This document shows positions 20,366-29,388 of a stretch of 64,000 bases of DNA, in pieces. Made by a program: the position numbers and the translations under genes. How positions within the stretch are numbered: position 1 is the first letter of the stretch; each line of letters opens with the position of its first letter. The notes under the pieces are model-generated. The model saw nothing but the letters and a program-made list of their open reading frames with translations, did no database searches and had not been told where the DNA came from. The stretch comes from Parachlamydiales bacterium (lineage in GTDB: Bacteria > Chlamydiota > Chlamydiia > Chlamydiales > SM23-39): NCBI GenBank assembly GCA_015661075.1, contig JACVQJ010000001.1:79298-143297 (forward strand), given 5' to 3'.

Positions 20366-20408
20366 TAATCCTCGGACCGCGCAAAAATCGTGCGGCCCGC
20401 ATAGCCAC

Positions 20409-21593
20409 TTACTTAATGATCTTGGAAACCGTACCGGCTCCGATCGTGCGACCGCCTTCGCGAATAGCAAAACGCATCCCTTCTTCCATCGCAATGGGGT
20501 GGATGAGTTCAGCCGTCAACTCGACGTTATCACCCGGCATCACCATCTCCGTTCCGGCCGGCAGAGTCACAGTACCTGTCACGTCTGTCGTGCGGAAATA
20601 AAACTGAGGACGATATCCGCTGAAGAAAGGCTTATGGCGTCCGCCCTCGTCTTTCGTCAGAACGTAAATCGTTCCTTTGAATTGAGTGTGCGGTGTGCAT
20701 GTGCCGGGAGCCGCGAGCACCATTCCGCGCTCGACATCATTTTTCTCGATACCGCGCAGCAAGGCGCCTACGTTTTCGCCGGCGCGCGCTTCATCGAGCA
20801 CTTTATTGAACATTTCCAGACCCGTTGCTACGGTCTCACGCGTTTCGCGGATACCGACGAGCTGAATTTTGTCGTTGACGCGCAGAATACCACGCTCGAC
20901 ACGGCCCGTCACAACCGTTCCACGGCCAGAGATCGAGAACACGTCCTCGATCGGCATCAGGAATGGCTTGTCGACTTCGCGCACTGGAGTCGGAATCTTC
21001 TCATCGATAACTTTCATCAATTCATTGATTTGTCCGACATAGTAAGGATCGCCTTCGAGAGCTTTCAGAGCTGAACCGCGGATAATCGGTACGTTTTTAT
21101 AGCCTTTGCTCTCGAGCAGCTCGGTCAACTCCATTTCGACGAGTTCAACGAGTTCCTCATCGCCTTTGCCAATCATGTCCATTTTGTTGAGGAACACGAC
21201 AATCGCAGGAACACCAACCTGGCGTGCGAGGAGGATGTGTTCTTTTGTCTGGGGCATAGGACCATCGGTCGCCGCCACAACGAGAATCGCACCGTCCATT
21301 TGAGCGGCGCCAGTAATCATGTTTTTGACATAGTCTGCGTGGCCCGGGCAGTCGACGTGCGCATAGTGGCGCTTCTCTGTCTCGTACTCGACGTGTGTCG
21401 AATTAATGGTAATCCCGCGCGCCTTTTCTTCTGGCGAGTTGTCAATCGATGCATAATCGCGATACTTAGCAGTACCCTTGGACGCCAAAACTTTTGTGAT
21501 CGCAGCCGTCAGCGACGTTTTACCGTGGTCGACGTGGCCAATCGTTCCGATGTTGACGTGGGGTTTTTTCCGTTGAAAGGTTTCTTTCGCCAT
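20409..21593 (-). CDS. tuf: Translation elongation factor Tu
   Basis: A 394-residue EF-Tu that delivers aminoacyl-tRNA to the ribosome. G motifs are GHVDHGKT near residue 18, [34 protein letters not shown] and NKMDM; it ends TVSKIIK. It sits between tRNA-Thr and tRNA-Trp, probably in one transcript with both. Confidence 0.98.
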   Translation of the reverse strand: MAKETFQRKKPHVNIGTIGHVDHGKTSLTAAITKVLASKGTAKYRDYASIDNSPEEKARGITINSTHVEYETEKRHYAHVDCPGHADYVKNMITGAAQMDGAILVVAATDGPMPQTKEHILLARQVGVPAIVVFLNKMDMIGKGDEELVELVEMELTELLESKGYKNVPIIRGSALKALEGDPYYVGQINELMKVIDEKIPTPVREVDKPFLMPIEDVFSISGRGTVVTGRVERGILRVNDKIQLVGIRETRETVATGLEMFNKVLDEARAGENVGALLRGIEKNDVERGMVLAAPGTCTPHTQFKGTIYVLTKDEGGRHKPFFSGYRPQFYFRTTDVTGTVTLPAGTEMVMPGDNVELTAELIHPIAMEEGMRFAIREGGRTIGAGTVSKIIK

Positions 21594-21618
21594 TGTTCCT
21601 CCGTAAGGATCTTTATTT

Positions 21619-21689
21619 TGCCCAAGATAGGAATTGAACCTACGACCACTTGCTTACCATGCAAGTGCTCTACCACTGAGCTACCTGGG
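21619..21689 (-). tRNA. tRNA-Thr (GGU)
   Basis: Minus-strand cloverleaf with acceptor GCCCAGG/CTTGGGC, anticodon stem CTTGC/GCAAG and loop ATGGTAA giving GGT, T-loop GTTCAATT. No encoded CCA. Immediately upstream of tuf, as in Chlamydia. Confidence 0.95.
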
Positions 21690-21730
21690 CGTTTGCTGTT
21701 TCAATTGGTTCAAATCATTTAAAAGCTAAC

Positions 21731-21760
21731 ATTTTAGCTCTCATTCGCTAATTCCCGCAA
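21731..21760 (-). promoter_or_regulatory. Candidate sigma-70-type promoter for tRNA-Thr/tuf
   Basis: On the minus strand TTGCGG (21755-21760) and TAAAAT (21731-21736) are spaced 18 bases, ending about 40 bases before the tRNA-Thr 5' end. Distance and spacing fit; the match is by eye only. Confidence 0.45.
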
Positions 21761-21774
21761 GCTCTTCCCAGGCA

Positions 21775-21993
21775 TTATTTTTGACGGTATACAATCCGCG
21801 CCTTGGTCAAATCGTAGGGGGACATCTCCACCGTCACGACATCGCCCGCATAGACCCGAATGTTCCGCATGCGCATCTTTCCGCATAGATGCGCAATCAC
21901 CCTCATTCCATTTTCCAAAACCACGCTAAAATGCATATTTGGCAGCAATTCTTCAACTTTCCCATCCATCTTGATGGTTTCTTCTCTCGCCAT
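21775..21993 (-). CDS. infA: Translation initiation factor IF-1
   Basis: A 72-residue OB-fold protein with [36 protein letters not shown] and [15 protein letters not shown]. Normal length. It is the last gene of the conserved block matching CT323. Upstream bases 21994-22108 are AT-rich and separate it from the divergent SufE-like gene. Confidence 0.97.
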   Translation of the reverse strand: MAREETIKMDGKVEELLPNMHFSVVLENGMRVIAHLCGKMRMRNIRVYAGDVVTVEMSPYDLTKARIVYRQK

Positions 21994-22108
21994 GGGTTGG
22001 TACTTTGGTTAGTGATTAGCTCGCAAATGCTAACAATAAAACAATACATAGCACTTAAAAGTCAATGGGCTTTTGCACGAAATGTCATTTTTGCGCTAAA
22101 ATGCATGC

Positions 22109-22573
22109 ATGATTGAAGACGCCATCAGTATAGAGAAAAGAATAGATAAAATTAAAGAGATGTTTGCAACCAGCACGCCAGAAGAAAAAATGATACGGCT
22201 GCTGGACCTGGGCCGATCCTTACCCCCCTATCCCGGCGATCAAAAAACAACTCCGCACCTTGTTCCCGGCTGTCAAAGCACTCTTTACCTCTATTCCCAC
22301 CTCGAAAACGGCCGCGTCCATTTCGAAGCGTGCGCTGACGCGCTCATTTCGGCCGGTCTCGCCGCCCTACTCATCTATGTGTACAGCTCAGAATCCCCAG
22401 AAATTATTTTAAAGACGCCCCCGTCCTTTCTCGCCAACCTCGGAATTCTGGACTCGCTCACGCCCTCGCGCTCCAACGGATTAGCCCACATTCATCAGCG
22501 CATGAAAAAAGATTCTCTAAAGTTTTTACTATCAACGATGATATCCATGGACCTCAATCCTGCACCTCATTAA
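22109..22573 (+). CDS. SufE-like Fe-S metabolism protein
   Basis: A 154-residue SufE/YgdK-type protein, expected to accept sulfur from a SufS cysteine desulfurase for iron-sulfur cluster assembly. The active-site Cys lies in HLVPGCQSTLYLYSHLENG near residue 53, and the domain continues with FEACADALISAGLAALLI. Cytosolic. Confidence 0.85.
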   Translation: MIEDAISIEKRIDKIKEMFATSTPEEKMIRLLDLGRSLPPYPGDQKTTPHLVPGCQSTLYLYSHLENGRVHFEACADALISAGLAALLIYVYSSESPEIILKTPPSFLANLGILDSLTPSRSNGLAHIHQRMKKDSLKFLLSTMISMDLNPAPH

Positions 22574-22601
22574 TATCTTGGGCAAAAAATTTGAGTGATT
22601 C

Positions 22602-23480
22602 GTGAGCGTAGCGACTTTGGTCCATCCCTTAAACCATTTTTTGACTCAAAACCCTTCAAGCGAAGCGGGAAAGCTCGATCACAGAGCAAAAATGTGGGAG
22701 AGAGCGGCCAAGACAATGCTTTTTGCCAAGTTTGTTATTACTGCAGCCGGTTTATATCTTTCGATGACCGGAACCAGTCTTTATTTTTTCCCGATCATAA
22801 TCGGGCTGAGTTTGGGTGCTGTTCTAATTCATATTCTTGAAAGAGCTTTCGTCCATCGATTCCAAAATGCACGCCAACAAGCAAACATCGAGCGCGGCGT
22901 CGCTGCTCAGATCAAGCAAATCAGGAAGAAACCCGTTATCATAAAAGCATTTTATAGAAAGCATCCACTTGGCCATCCATCGCCAATCGATGTATCGCTA
23001 TTGATCGCACGGTTTAACCATTACTCAAGAATGTGCCATGATGTCGAAAAAAAATTACATAAAAAATCTAAAACACTTCAGCTTTACTCAAGCGATGCCG
23101 AAAAATTAGCTCCTCAATACTTCTTTGATTGTCGCCAAAAAATCTATCAACGCGAACAGAGTGCGCTGATGGCCAAACTGCACAGTGCTGTGATACTGCA
23201 ACTTTTATCCAATCCCTATCAGGAAATCGATCTGACGAAAATCGGCCGCCACAAAACGTATACTTTTGAACCCTTTACTTCAGACCACGAGGCATTCGAC
23301 ACGAGCCAAAGAATCAATTTCTTTCAATTCGCCAGCAAAAAACCGCCGCTGAGCGCTACAACGATTCGGAACAGCAAACCAACCGATCTCAGAAAACTTC
23401 TCTTTGACGAGGTGTGTCATGACGCCAATCATCTTTCGGGCCCAATGGACCGACGAGAACAGACCGCTGAAAGAACCTGA
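22602..23480 (+). CDS. Bilobed membrane protein of unknown function
   Basis: A 292-residue protein starting at GTG 22602. Residues about 38-85 form two closely spaced hydrophobic segments (LFAKFVITAAGLYLSM and FFPIIIGLSLGAVLIHIL). A long basic, hydrophilic C-terminal part follows. Paired helices near the N-terminus are reminiscent of chlamydial inclusion-membrane proteins. Its 3' end overlaps the next gene by 62 bases in another frame, implying a translationally linked pair with the alpha/beta hydrolase. No family recognised. Confidence 0.65.
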   Translation: MSVATLVHPLNHFLTQNPSSEAGKLDHRAKMWERAAKTMLFAKFVITAAGLYLSMTGTSLYFFPIIIGLSLGAVLIHILERAFVHRFQNARQQANIERGVAAQIKQIRKKPVIIKAFYRKHPLGHPSPIDVSLLIARFNHYSRMCHDVEKKLHKKSKTLQLYSSDAEKLAPQYFFDCRQKIYQREQSALMAKLHSAVILQLLSNPYQEIDLTKIGRHKTYTFEPFTSDHEAFDTSQRINFFQFASKKPPLSATTIRNSKPTDLRKLLFDEVCHDANHLSGPMDRREQTAERT

Positions 23481-24447
23481 TCAAACCCTCACCCTAAAGA
23501 TCAAGAGTTTTGCCTGGCTTATTTTTTCCATCGTATTTTTCCCGATCGGCTTGGCGCGCATGGCGGGCTGGTTCATTGGCTTTGCCGCAAAAAAACTCGT
23601 CCTTCCTGCCGCATGGGATTGGAGAATTGATAAACCCAAACTAAAGTTGACATTTGATAAAAAATGGGGTGAGCATTCAGATTGGCGAAATTCCTATCAG
23701 CTACAGGAATATCAAATCAAAACCCCGGATGGCGCCCTCTTATGCACCCACCATTTTCGCCGCCGCCAAAGCCCAGCATACGCTCCGACGATCATCCTCT
23801 TTCAATCCAACGCCACGATCAGCTCGCAAGAGCACTATGAGGGTTTAATAGATGAATTTCTCAATCGCAAAATTCCTTGCAATTTCGTCCAGTTCGATTA
23901 CCGCGGCGTCGATCGCTCTGTAAAATCGGCAGAATCAGCCCGCGATCTGTTCCTTGATGCCGATTCCGTCATTCAATTCGTGGAAAAACAATTAAAAGTT
24001 CCACCCGGCCAAATTCAATTCTACGGGTGGTCGCTGGGGGGCGCCATCGCCGTTAACGTCATGCAGCTGCATCCCGAGTGCACCAATCGGGCCGTTTTGG
24101 ATCGCACTTTTTCCTCCATTTCGCGAGTTCCTCAATCACACCTTCCTTCATTTCTTTCGCCTCTATTATTCTGGCTGCCATTTGTGATCCGATCTCAGGG
24201 CTGGGAAATCAATACTGTCCCCGCCGCGCAAAGCCTTCAAAACAGGATATTGGCCATTTACCATCCCGACGATTCCGTCATTCCCTACTCGGCCAGCCTC
24301 CACAAAGCCATTCCTCTGCCTCACTCACTGAAATTAACTGGAAATCCTTACGCGAAGAAGCATCACTTAGAGCTTTTGAGCTCCTATAAATTAGAGCCCC
24401 ACAAATCGGCACAAAGTGCTGCGGTAGATTTTCTGATTTCACATTAG
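23419..24447 (+). CDS. Alpha/beta hydrolase, CHLPS 43-kDa-like family
   Basis: A 342-residue protein. A membrane segment (FAWLIFSIVFFPIGLARMAGW) lies near residue 30; the hydrolase core has FVQFDYRGVDRS, the nucleophile elbow YGWSLGGA near residue 200 and HPDDSVIPYSAS with the likely acid Asp. A terminal His lies in KKHHLELL. This arrangement resembles the chlamydial CHLPS 43-kDa family; the substrate is unknown. ATG 23419 has GAGG six bases upstream and is preferred to a TTG 15 bases earlier. Overlaps the preceding gene and converges by nine bases with the M24 peptidase. Confidence 0.75.
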   Translation: MTPIIFRAQWTDENRPLKEPDQTLTLKIKSFAWLIFSIVFFPIGLARMAGWFIGFAAKKLVLPAAWDWRIDKPKLKLTFDKKWGEHSDWRNSYQLQEYQIKTPDGALLCTHHFRRRQSPAYAPTIILFQSNATISSQEHYEGLIDEFLNRKIPCNFVQFDYRGVDRSVKSAESARDLFLDADSVIQFVEKQLKVPPGQIQFYGWSLGGAIAVNVMQLHPECTNRAVLDRTFSSISRVPQSHLPSFLSPLLFWLPFVIRSQGWEINTVPAAQSLQNRILAIYHPDDSVIPYSASLHKAIPLPHSLKLTGNPYAKKHHLELLSSYKLEPHKSAQSAAVDFLISH

Positions 24448-25644
24448 ACAAACGATCTCATTTTGCTCGCCGCCGACGATCTCGACGCGACCATCCTGGT
24501 GAACATAGAGATCGTATTCAAGGCGGACGCCGAACTCATTGGGAAGATAGATCCCTGGCTCAATTGAAAAGCAGGTAGACGCCAGAATGGGCCTCTCGTC
24601 GTGCATTTCCAGATTGTCCATATTGGCGCCGCTGCCGTGCAAAGATACTTCAATGTTATGCCCCGTGCGGTGGATGAAGTAGTCTCCGAATCCGGCCTGC
24701 CGGATCACGCTTCTCGCGCAATCGTCCACTTCAAAACCGCGGATTTCCTGATTTTTCTTAAAGCGGGTTATGACGAGCTCCGTCGCCGCCCGCTGTGCCT
24801 GTCGGACGATGGAAAAAATCCGGCTCTGCTTTTCTGTCGGCAGCGTGGCAGCCGCTGCGACGCGAGTGATGTCAGCATAGATCGATTGAGGCTTGTCTTC
24901 TTTGCCCCACAGATCGATCAGCACAAAGTCTCCCTCTCGAATGGCCACGGGCTTTTCTTGACACGGCGTATAGTGGGGATCGGCGCTATGTTCGTTGACG
25001 CCCACGATGGGCGCCTCCTTCGCCACCAGCTTTTCTTTGACAAATTCGCGCATGATCTGTTGCTGGACATCGCAATCGGTGATGCTACGCCCCTGCTTCA
25101 AATGAGTCCGAATCCAATCCCATGCGTCATTGACGATCCGGTCCAGCGCGCGGCCGGCGCGAATATGGCTTTCCCCCTGCTCAGGAGTGATGCGGGCGGT
25201 AAAATAGGGCAAAAAGGAGCCCGAAGAGACCACCTCCACACCAAAAGATCGAATAAAATCGATCGTGCCCCCATCGACTTTCGATACATAGGGAATCGCA
25301 TTGTTGGGCGAGTATTCCATCGCCACGCGGCTTTTGCCTTTAAGCACTTTTCCCACTTGCTCCTGCAAAGACTCCCAGGACAGAAAGATCCGTTTAACTC
25401 CGGGCCGCTCATCGAGAACGTGGGACTCGATGGCATGGACGATTTTGACCGGCTCTCCAATAGCTGGAATCCAATAGAAAAGACGCCTCGTGGTCTTCTG
25501 AGATGGGGGGATTTCCAAAAATAGCCGGGCGAGCGGATTATTGCCCTGAAAATCATAGATCAGCCAGCCGTCGCTGTTCATCTCGCGCAAAAAACGCTGA
25601 GCCTGTTCGATTTTTTTCACTTGTTTAGACTCTGGATCAGGCAC
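24439..25644 (-). CDS. M24-family aminopeptidase P-like (Xaa-Pro) peptidase
   Basis: A 401-residue pita-bread metallopeptidase. Metal ligands are seen in VLIDLWGKEDKPQSIYADIT, HRTGHNIEVSLHG and FSIEPGIYLP with a final Glu in VRLEYDLYV. Predicted to remove N-terminal residues next to proline; the exact specificity is not visible. It overlaps the downstream end of the HEAT gene by 28 bases, so the two are in one minus-strand operon. Confidence 0.85.
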   Translation of the reverse strand: MPDPESKQVKKIEQAQRFLREMNSDGWLIYDFQGNNPLARLFLEIPPSQKTTRRLFYWIPAIGEPVKIVHAIESHVLDERPGVKRIFLSWESLQEQVGKVLKGKSRVAMEYSPNNAIPYVSKVDGGTIDFIRSFGVEVVSSGSFLPYFTARITPEQGESHIRAGRALDRIVNDAWDWIRTHLKQGRSITDCDVQQQIMREFVKEKLVAKEAPIVGVNEHSADPHYTPCQEKPVAIREGDFVLIDLWGKEDKPQSIYADITRVAAAATLPTEKQSRIFSIVRQAQRAATELVITRFKKNQEIRGFEVDDCARSVIRQAGFGDYFIHRTGHNIEVSLHGSGANMDNLEMHDERPILASTCFSIEPGIYLPNEFGVRLEYDLYVHQDGRVEIVGGEQNEIVCLM

Positions 25645-27362
25645 GATGCCGCGGCCACGCGCAAAACCTGAAACGGCTCTTCGAGCACGCCCACCAAAAA
25701 TGGTAGAGATTCAGCGCTGCCGATATGGCCGATGGCCTCAAGGATGTGCAATTTTCTCTCATGATCGCTATAAACATATGCTTTTTGCAAATCAAAAACA
25801 ACGCTTTCGCCATGGCCCATCAGAGACAATACCAGGCAAGCCTGCAAGCGCACGTTCGGATCATTGTCTTCGAGCAGACTGCGGACGACGTCCAGCGCTC
25901 CCGAATCCCCTTCCTGAAGCAGCATGGCCGCTGCAACGCCGGTGATCCCCCAAGTTTTTTTCTGCAAAAAGCTCTTCAGCGCTTCCTGCGCGCGGGAATC
26001 TTCGACCATCGCCATGACCGACACTAAATTCAGGCGAGTCATCTGATCCATTGCTTCAGGATAATTGGGGATCTGGTCGTTATGGCGCACCTGGCTTGGC
26101 GCCAGAACCTGAAACAGCGAGTTAGCGCGGTTATCCCACATCCACATCCGCTTCTCATTCATCAAAAACTCGTAGATCGTATCGCAGCAGCGCTTCACCT
26201 CAACCCTCTGCCCAATCAGTCCCAAAGCGACATTCACGCGCACATAGGGATCTTTGCTCTCGTTCAGAACCCTCTTTCCCAGCTCAACACAACGCCCGCC
26301 ACTCGCAGCCAAAGCGCCCGCAGCGAGGCGCCGGTATTCCGGAAGATCGCCAAAAATCCAGCGAGAAAAGGCGCTCTCGCTCATCGGCGGATCGATCAGA
26401 GCCGCCGCCCAGGCCGCCGTGATCGCTACCGCCGGATTGGCATCGTCCAGCCTGATTTTCACGATCTCTTGCAGCTTTTCTTTTTCGATGTCTGGAAGAT
26501 AGACAAGCCCGATCGCATTGATGGCCGCCACACGCACATCGGGGTTCGAATCCGACACCAGGCGGACAATATCATCCCGCGCTTCTTTGACCTGAAAATG
26601 GGAGGCGAGCTGACAGGCCAGATGGCGGATGCCGGCGCGGCTGGACTCGGTCATTTTCCGGATTTCTTCAGCTGTGATCCGATCGTAGATCGCCACCAGC
26701 GCCGTGATTGCGATCTGCCGCTCTTCATACGTATTTTTTTCCGAAGACACGATAGCCTGCAATTGCGGCGCCAGCTCTTTCATTCGGAGAGCCCCGGCGG
26801 CTTTAATGACTTCGAGACGGGTGAACCAGATTTTTTCTTCTGCCATCAAACGAGTGATCTCGTCTTTCAAAGGCGCGTCGGCAAAACCGGCGGCCATCTG
26901 CACGGCGACAGAGCGCACCACAGCATTGGAGTCGCGCATCATGCGCACGAGCATCTTGACCGCCCTGACATCGCGCGTCAGATAGGCGCCGATCAATGCA
27001 GAAAGGCGAATCGCATATTGATTCGACTCGATCCCTTTTCGCAAAATGCCCCATGATAGCTCTTCGAGCAACTGGCGATCCTGAACAAGATCGGGATATT
27101 TAAGCGACAGGCGATTCCACGCTTGCAGAGCGTTGGCCTCAAATCCGCTGGATGCCAGCGCTTCAATATAAGCAGCTCCGACGGCGCGCGATTGGGGAAA
27201 CGATTCGTAGAGCTCCTGCGCCTCGCGCAGCGCTGAATCGTGATCCTCCAGCAAGAGGTGCGCCTGCACGCGGCGAATGCCATCTTCTTCAGAAATCCCC
27301 GGTGCGGCAAAAGCGAGGCACGGGATCCACAACGCAATCAAAAATCGCCAAAAAAATCTCAT
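25617..27362 (-). CDS. Exported HEAT-repeat protein
   Basis: A 581-residue protein with a signal peptide (MRFFWRFLIALWIPCLAFAA) followed by many HEAT/PBS-lyase-type helical pairs, such as VRSVAVQMAAGFADAPLKDE, VRVAAINAIGLVYLPDIEKE and VRLQACLVLSLMGHG. This points to a periplasmic or secreted scaffold for protein contacts rather than an enzyme. It lies downstream of HIT, separated by a 170-bp palindrome, and upstream of the peptidase gene that it overlaps. Confidence 0.8.
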   Translation of the reverse strand: MRFFWRFLIALWIPCLAFAAPGISEEDGIRRVQAHLLLEDHDSALREAQELYESFPQSRAVGAAYIEALASSGFEANALQAWNRLSLKYPDLVQDRQLLEELSWGILRKGIESNQYAIRLSALIGAYLTRDVRAVKMLVRMMRDSNAVVRSVAVQMAAGFADAPLKDEITRLMAEEKIWFTRLEVIKAAGALRMKELAPQLQAIVSSEKNTYEERQIAITALVAIYDRITAEEIRKMTESSRAGIRHLACQLASHFQVKEARDDIVRLVSDSNPDVRVAAINAIGLVYLPDIEKEKLQEIVKIRLDDANPAVAITAAWAAALIDPPMSESAFSRWIFGDLPEYRRLAAGALAASGGRCVELGKRVLNESKDPYVRVNVALGLIGQRVEVKRCCDTIYEFLMNEKRMWMWDNRANSLFQVLAPSQVRHNDQIPNYPEAMDQMTRLNLVSVMAMVEDSRAQEALKSFLQKKTWGITGVAAAMLLQEGDSGALDVVRSLLEDNDPNVRLQACLVLSLMGHGESVVFDLQKAYVYSDHERKLHILEAIGHIGSAESLPFLVGVLEEPFQVLRVAAASCLIQSLNK

Positions 27363-27408
27363 CGGATGCCCTTTCTCTTCTTATGAATGAGCGTACGATT
27401 TTTGGAAA

Positions 27409-27578
27409 GAGTCATTCCCGATGTGAATTCTTCGATGAGATTCGGGATATTTTCGAACGAGTTTACCCCATTTTTCGAAGTCCAATATCTCCTTAAGTTA
27501 TATGGACTTCGAAAAATGGGCGTAAAATCGTCGAAAAGATTCCCGAACATCGTCGAAGAGACACATCGGGAATGGCTC
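27409..27578. repeat. Large imperfect palindrome (about 170 bp) between HIT and HEAT genes
   Basis: The left arm from 27413 (cattcccgatgtgaattc) and the reverse complement of the right arm ending 27574 (cattcccgatgtgtctc) align over about 75 bases at roughly 80 percent identity. The inner part is CCATTTTTCGAAGTCC facing GGACTTCGAAAAATGG, with the tip AATATCTCCTTAAGTTATAT. It begins nine bases downstream of the HIT stop. In RNA it would fold into one long hairpin inside the operon. Confidence 0.85.
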
Positions 27579-27586
27579 GGAAAGGG

Positions 27587-27922
27587 TCAGCCCAGATTAC
27601 CCATGCTGCGGCCGCCTAATAGATGGAAGTGCAAATGCAAAACACTCTGTCCCGCACCGGGGCCGTTATTGGTGAGCAAGCGGTAGCCGTCTTCAATGCC
27701 CAGCTGAACGGCCAGCTTTTGCGCGACAGCGACGATCTCCCCGATGAGATGCAGATCATCGCCCTTGAGGCTTTGGAGATCGCGGATTTCTTTTTTCGGC
27801 ATGATGAGAATATGAACGGGCGCCGCCGGATGGATGTCTTCGATCGCCAAAATCCTCTCGTTTTCAAAGACTTTTTTACAGGGCAGCTTCCCCTCGATGA
27901 TGCGGCCGAATATCGTCGACAT
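27587..27922 (-). CDS. HIT family nucleotide hydrolase/transferase (CT385-like)
   Basis: A 111-residue histidine-triad protein. The catalytic motif HxHxHxx appears as VLHLHFHLLGG near residue 95, and the N-terminus shows IFGRIIEGKLPCKKVFENER and DIHPAAPVHILIMPKK. Hint-type proteins hydrolyse AMP-linked phosphoramidates. It sits three bases after the MYG1 gene, the same pair as CT385/CT386. Confidence 0.93.
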   Translation of the reverse strand: MSTIFGRIIEGKLPCKKVFENERILAIEDIHPAAPVHILIMPKKEIRDLQSLKGDDLHLIGEIVAVAQKLAVQLGIEDGYRLLTNNGPGAGQSVLHLHFHLLGGRSMGNLG

Positions 27923-27924
27923 AT

Positions 27925-28806
27925 TTATTTTTTCTCCATGGCCAAATGAAATGCCTTAATAGCGTCCTCTCGCGTCTTCCAAATCGAAATGAATCGACCC
28001 TTATGACAAAAGACGGCGCCTTCGATCCCCGAAACCTTTTGCAGATCCTCGTCGTGCAGCCCGGCCCATTTTTCCGGCAGCGGATGGCGCACTTTCATCC
28101 GGTCAGCCATATTGGGCGGAATGCCGCGCAGCTTCCAGTGAGGCCCCGCTGGCATAATGACGAACTCGGCCGGGTGCACATCACCATTCATCTCAAAGAA
28201 ATTTTCCATCCAGGGAATGGGGGCATCAAAAATGAGGACATTTCCGCCGGCATTCATTTTTTCGCGGACGATGGCTTTGCATTTCAGAATATAATCGTGC
28301 CGCTGGCGAAGGCGGTCCAAATACTCCACGACGAAGCCGACCGCGCGCCAAAAGGCCTTCAGCATCTCTTCATCGGACGCTTCGTACTCAATCGGCATAA
28401 AATTGCTAACGACCTGGGAGAAGCTGCTAGTGCCGATCTCGACCTTGGCAACGCCGATATCATGGGCATCGACCCCCATGATCAGAACCTCGTTGAAGTA
28501 GTCGTAGAGCGACGGTTCGATGCACCCGCTCTCTTTGAGATACTGAAGCACCATGCCGGCGCTGCTCAGCGATCCGCGATAACCGGACTGATGATGGTCA
28601 AAGCGCTTTTTCATAGGGTTGTATTCTCCGCCGACATCGCAAACATATTCGCATTGAGCCAATATTGCCGATCTGCGCGTGCGAAAAATCTTGTCGGCAT
28701 CAATTTTCTTGAATAAGAGTAGCAACGAGCAAGCTGTCACTTCATCGGCATGAAATGAGCCGTCATGCGTACCAAAACTGCGCAAAATGATTTTCGAGTC
28801 CATCAT
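27925..28806 (-). CDS. MYG1-family metal-dependent hydrolase (CT386-like)
   Basis: A 293-residue DHH-like phosphoesterase. The N-terminal motif GTHDGSFHADEVTA near residue 12 and RFDHHQSGYRG supply the metal-binding Asp/His residues; VEYLDRLRQRHDY and RGIPPNMADRMKVRHPLP are typical of the family. MYG1 proteins act as exonuclease/phosphoesterases in eukaryotes; the bacterial substrate is not established. Cotranscribed with HIT. Confidence 0.9.
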   Translation of the reverse strand: MMDSKIILRSFGTHDGSFHADEVTACSLLLLFKKIDADKIFRTRRSAILAQCEYVCDVGGEYNPMKKRFDHHQSGYRGSLSSAGMVLQYLKESGCIEPSLYDYFNEVLIMGVDAHDIGVAKVEIGTSSFSQVVSNFMPIEYEASDEEMLKAFWRAVGFVVEYLDRLRQRHDYILKCKAIVREKMNAGGNVLIFDAPIPWMENFFEMNGDVHPAEFVIMPAGPHWKLRGIPPNMADRMKVRHPLPEKWAGLHDEDLQKVSGIEGAVFCHKGRFISIWKTREDAIKAFHLAMEKK

Positions 28807-28917
28807 CGAACTTTAGAGCAATCCTTTCACTTTATTCCAGATGATTGTTTGCAATCAAGCTGTCGTGCTTGCATCGCCATCATCAGTGTGATAGAAAGGT
28901 TCTTTCGTGGAGGATCT

Positions 28918-29382
28918 ATGAAAATATTAAGTACTGCGTTTAAGGATGGATGCATCATTCCTTCCCGCTATACCTGCGAAGGGGCCAACATCAGCCCGCC
29001 CCTGGAATTCGCCGACGTTCCATCCGCCGCCAAAAGCCTCGTATTGATCATGGACGACCCCGACGTGCCCCGGAATCTGCGTGCCGACGGGATGTTCGAT
29101 CACTGGATCATGTTCAACATGCCCCCGACGATTCTGCATATTGCGGAATCGAAGGGCCCTTCCAAAGGGACCTTTGGCCTGACGACGTTCGGCCATACGC
29201 GCTATGGCGGCCCCTGCCCGCCCGATCGCGAACACCGTTATTTCTTCAAACTCTATGCTTTGGATATAATGTTGCCTCTGAAAGAAAGGGCCCCGAAGAT
29301 CGCAATCGAGAAGGCAATGCAAGGCCACATCATCGATCATGCTGAGTTGATCGGCCGCTACGAAAAAGGCAAAGGATACTAG
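28918..29382 (+). CDS. PEBP family protein (YbhB/YbcL type)
   Basis: A 154-residue phosphatidylethanolamine-binding-protein homologue. GGAGG lies five bases before the ATG. The family motif LVLIMDDPDVP, then HWIMFNMPP and YGGPCPPDREHRYFFKLYAL, form the anion-binding pocket. Bacterial members are small soluble proteins of poorly known role. The LOG-domain gene follows after six bases. Confidence 0.9.
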   Translation: MKILSTAFKDGCIIPSRYTCEGANISPPLEFADVPSAAKSLVLIMDDPDVPRNLRADGMFDHWIMFNMPPTILHIAESKGPSKGTFGLTTFGHTRYGGPCPPDREHRYFFKLYALDIMLPLKERAPKIAIEKAMQGHIIDHAELIGRYEKGKGY

Positions 29383-29388
29383 ATCTTC

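Noticed and set aside
26082-27056. 324-codon open frame opposite the HEAT-repeat gene
   Set aside because: The minus-strand frame has a signal peptide and clear HEAT repeats; the plus-strand frame is a His/Arg-rich shadow.
28806-28918. A possible fourth large palindrome between MYG1 and PEBP genes
   Set aside because: Arms can be aligned only at about 60-65 percent with several gaps and the gap is about 110 bases, so it does not meet the standard of the other three.
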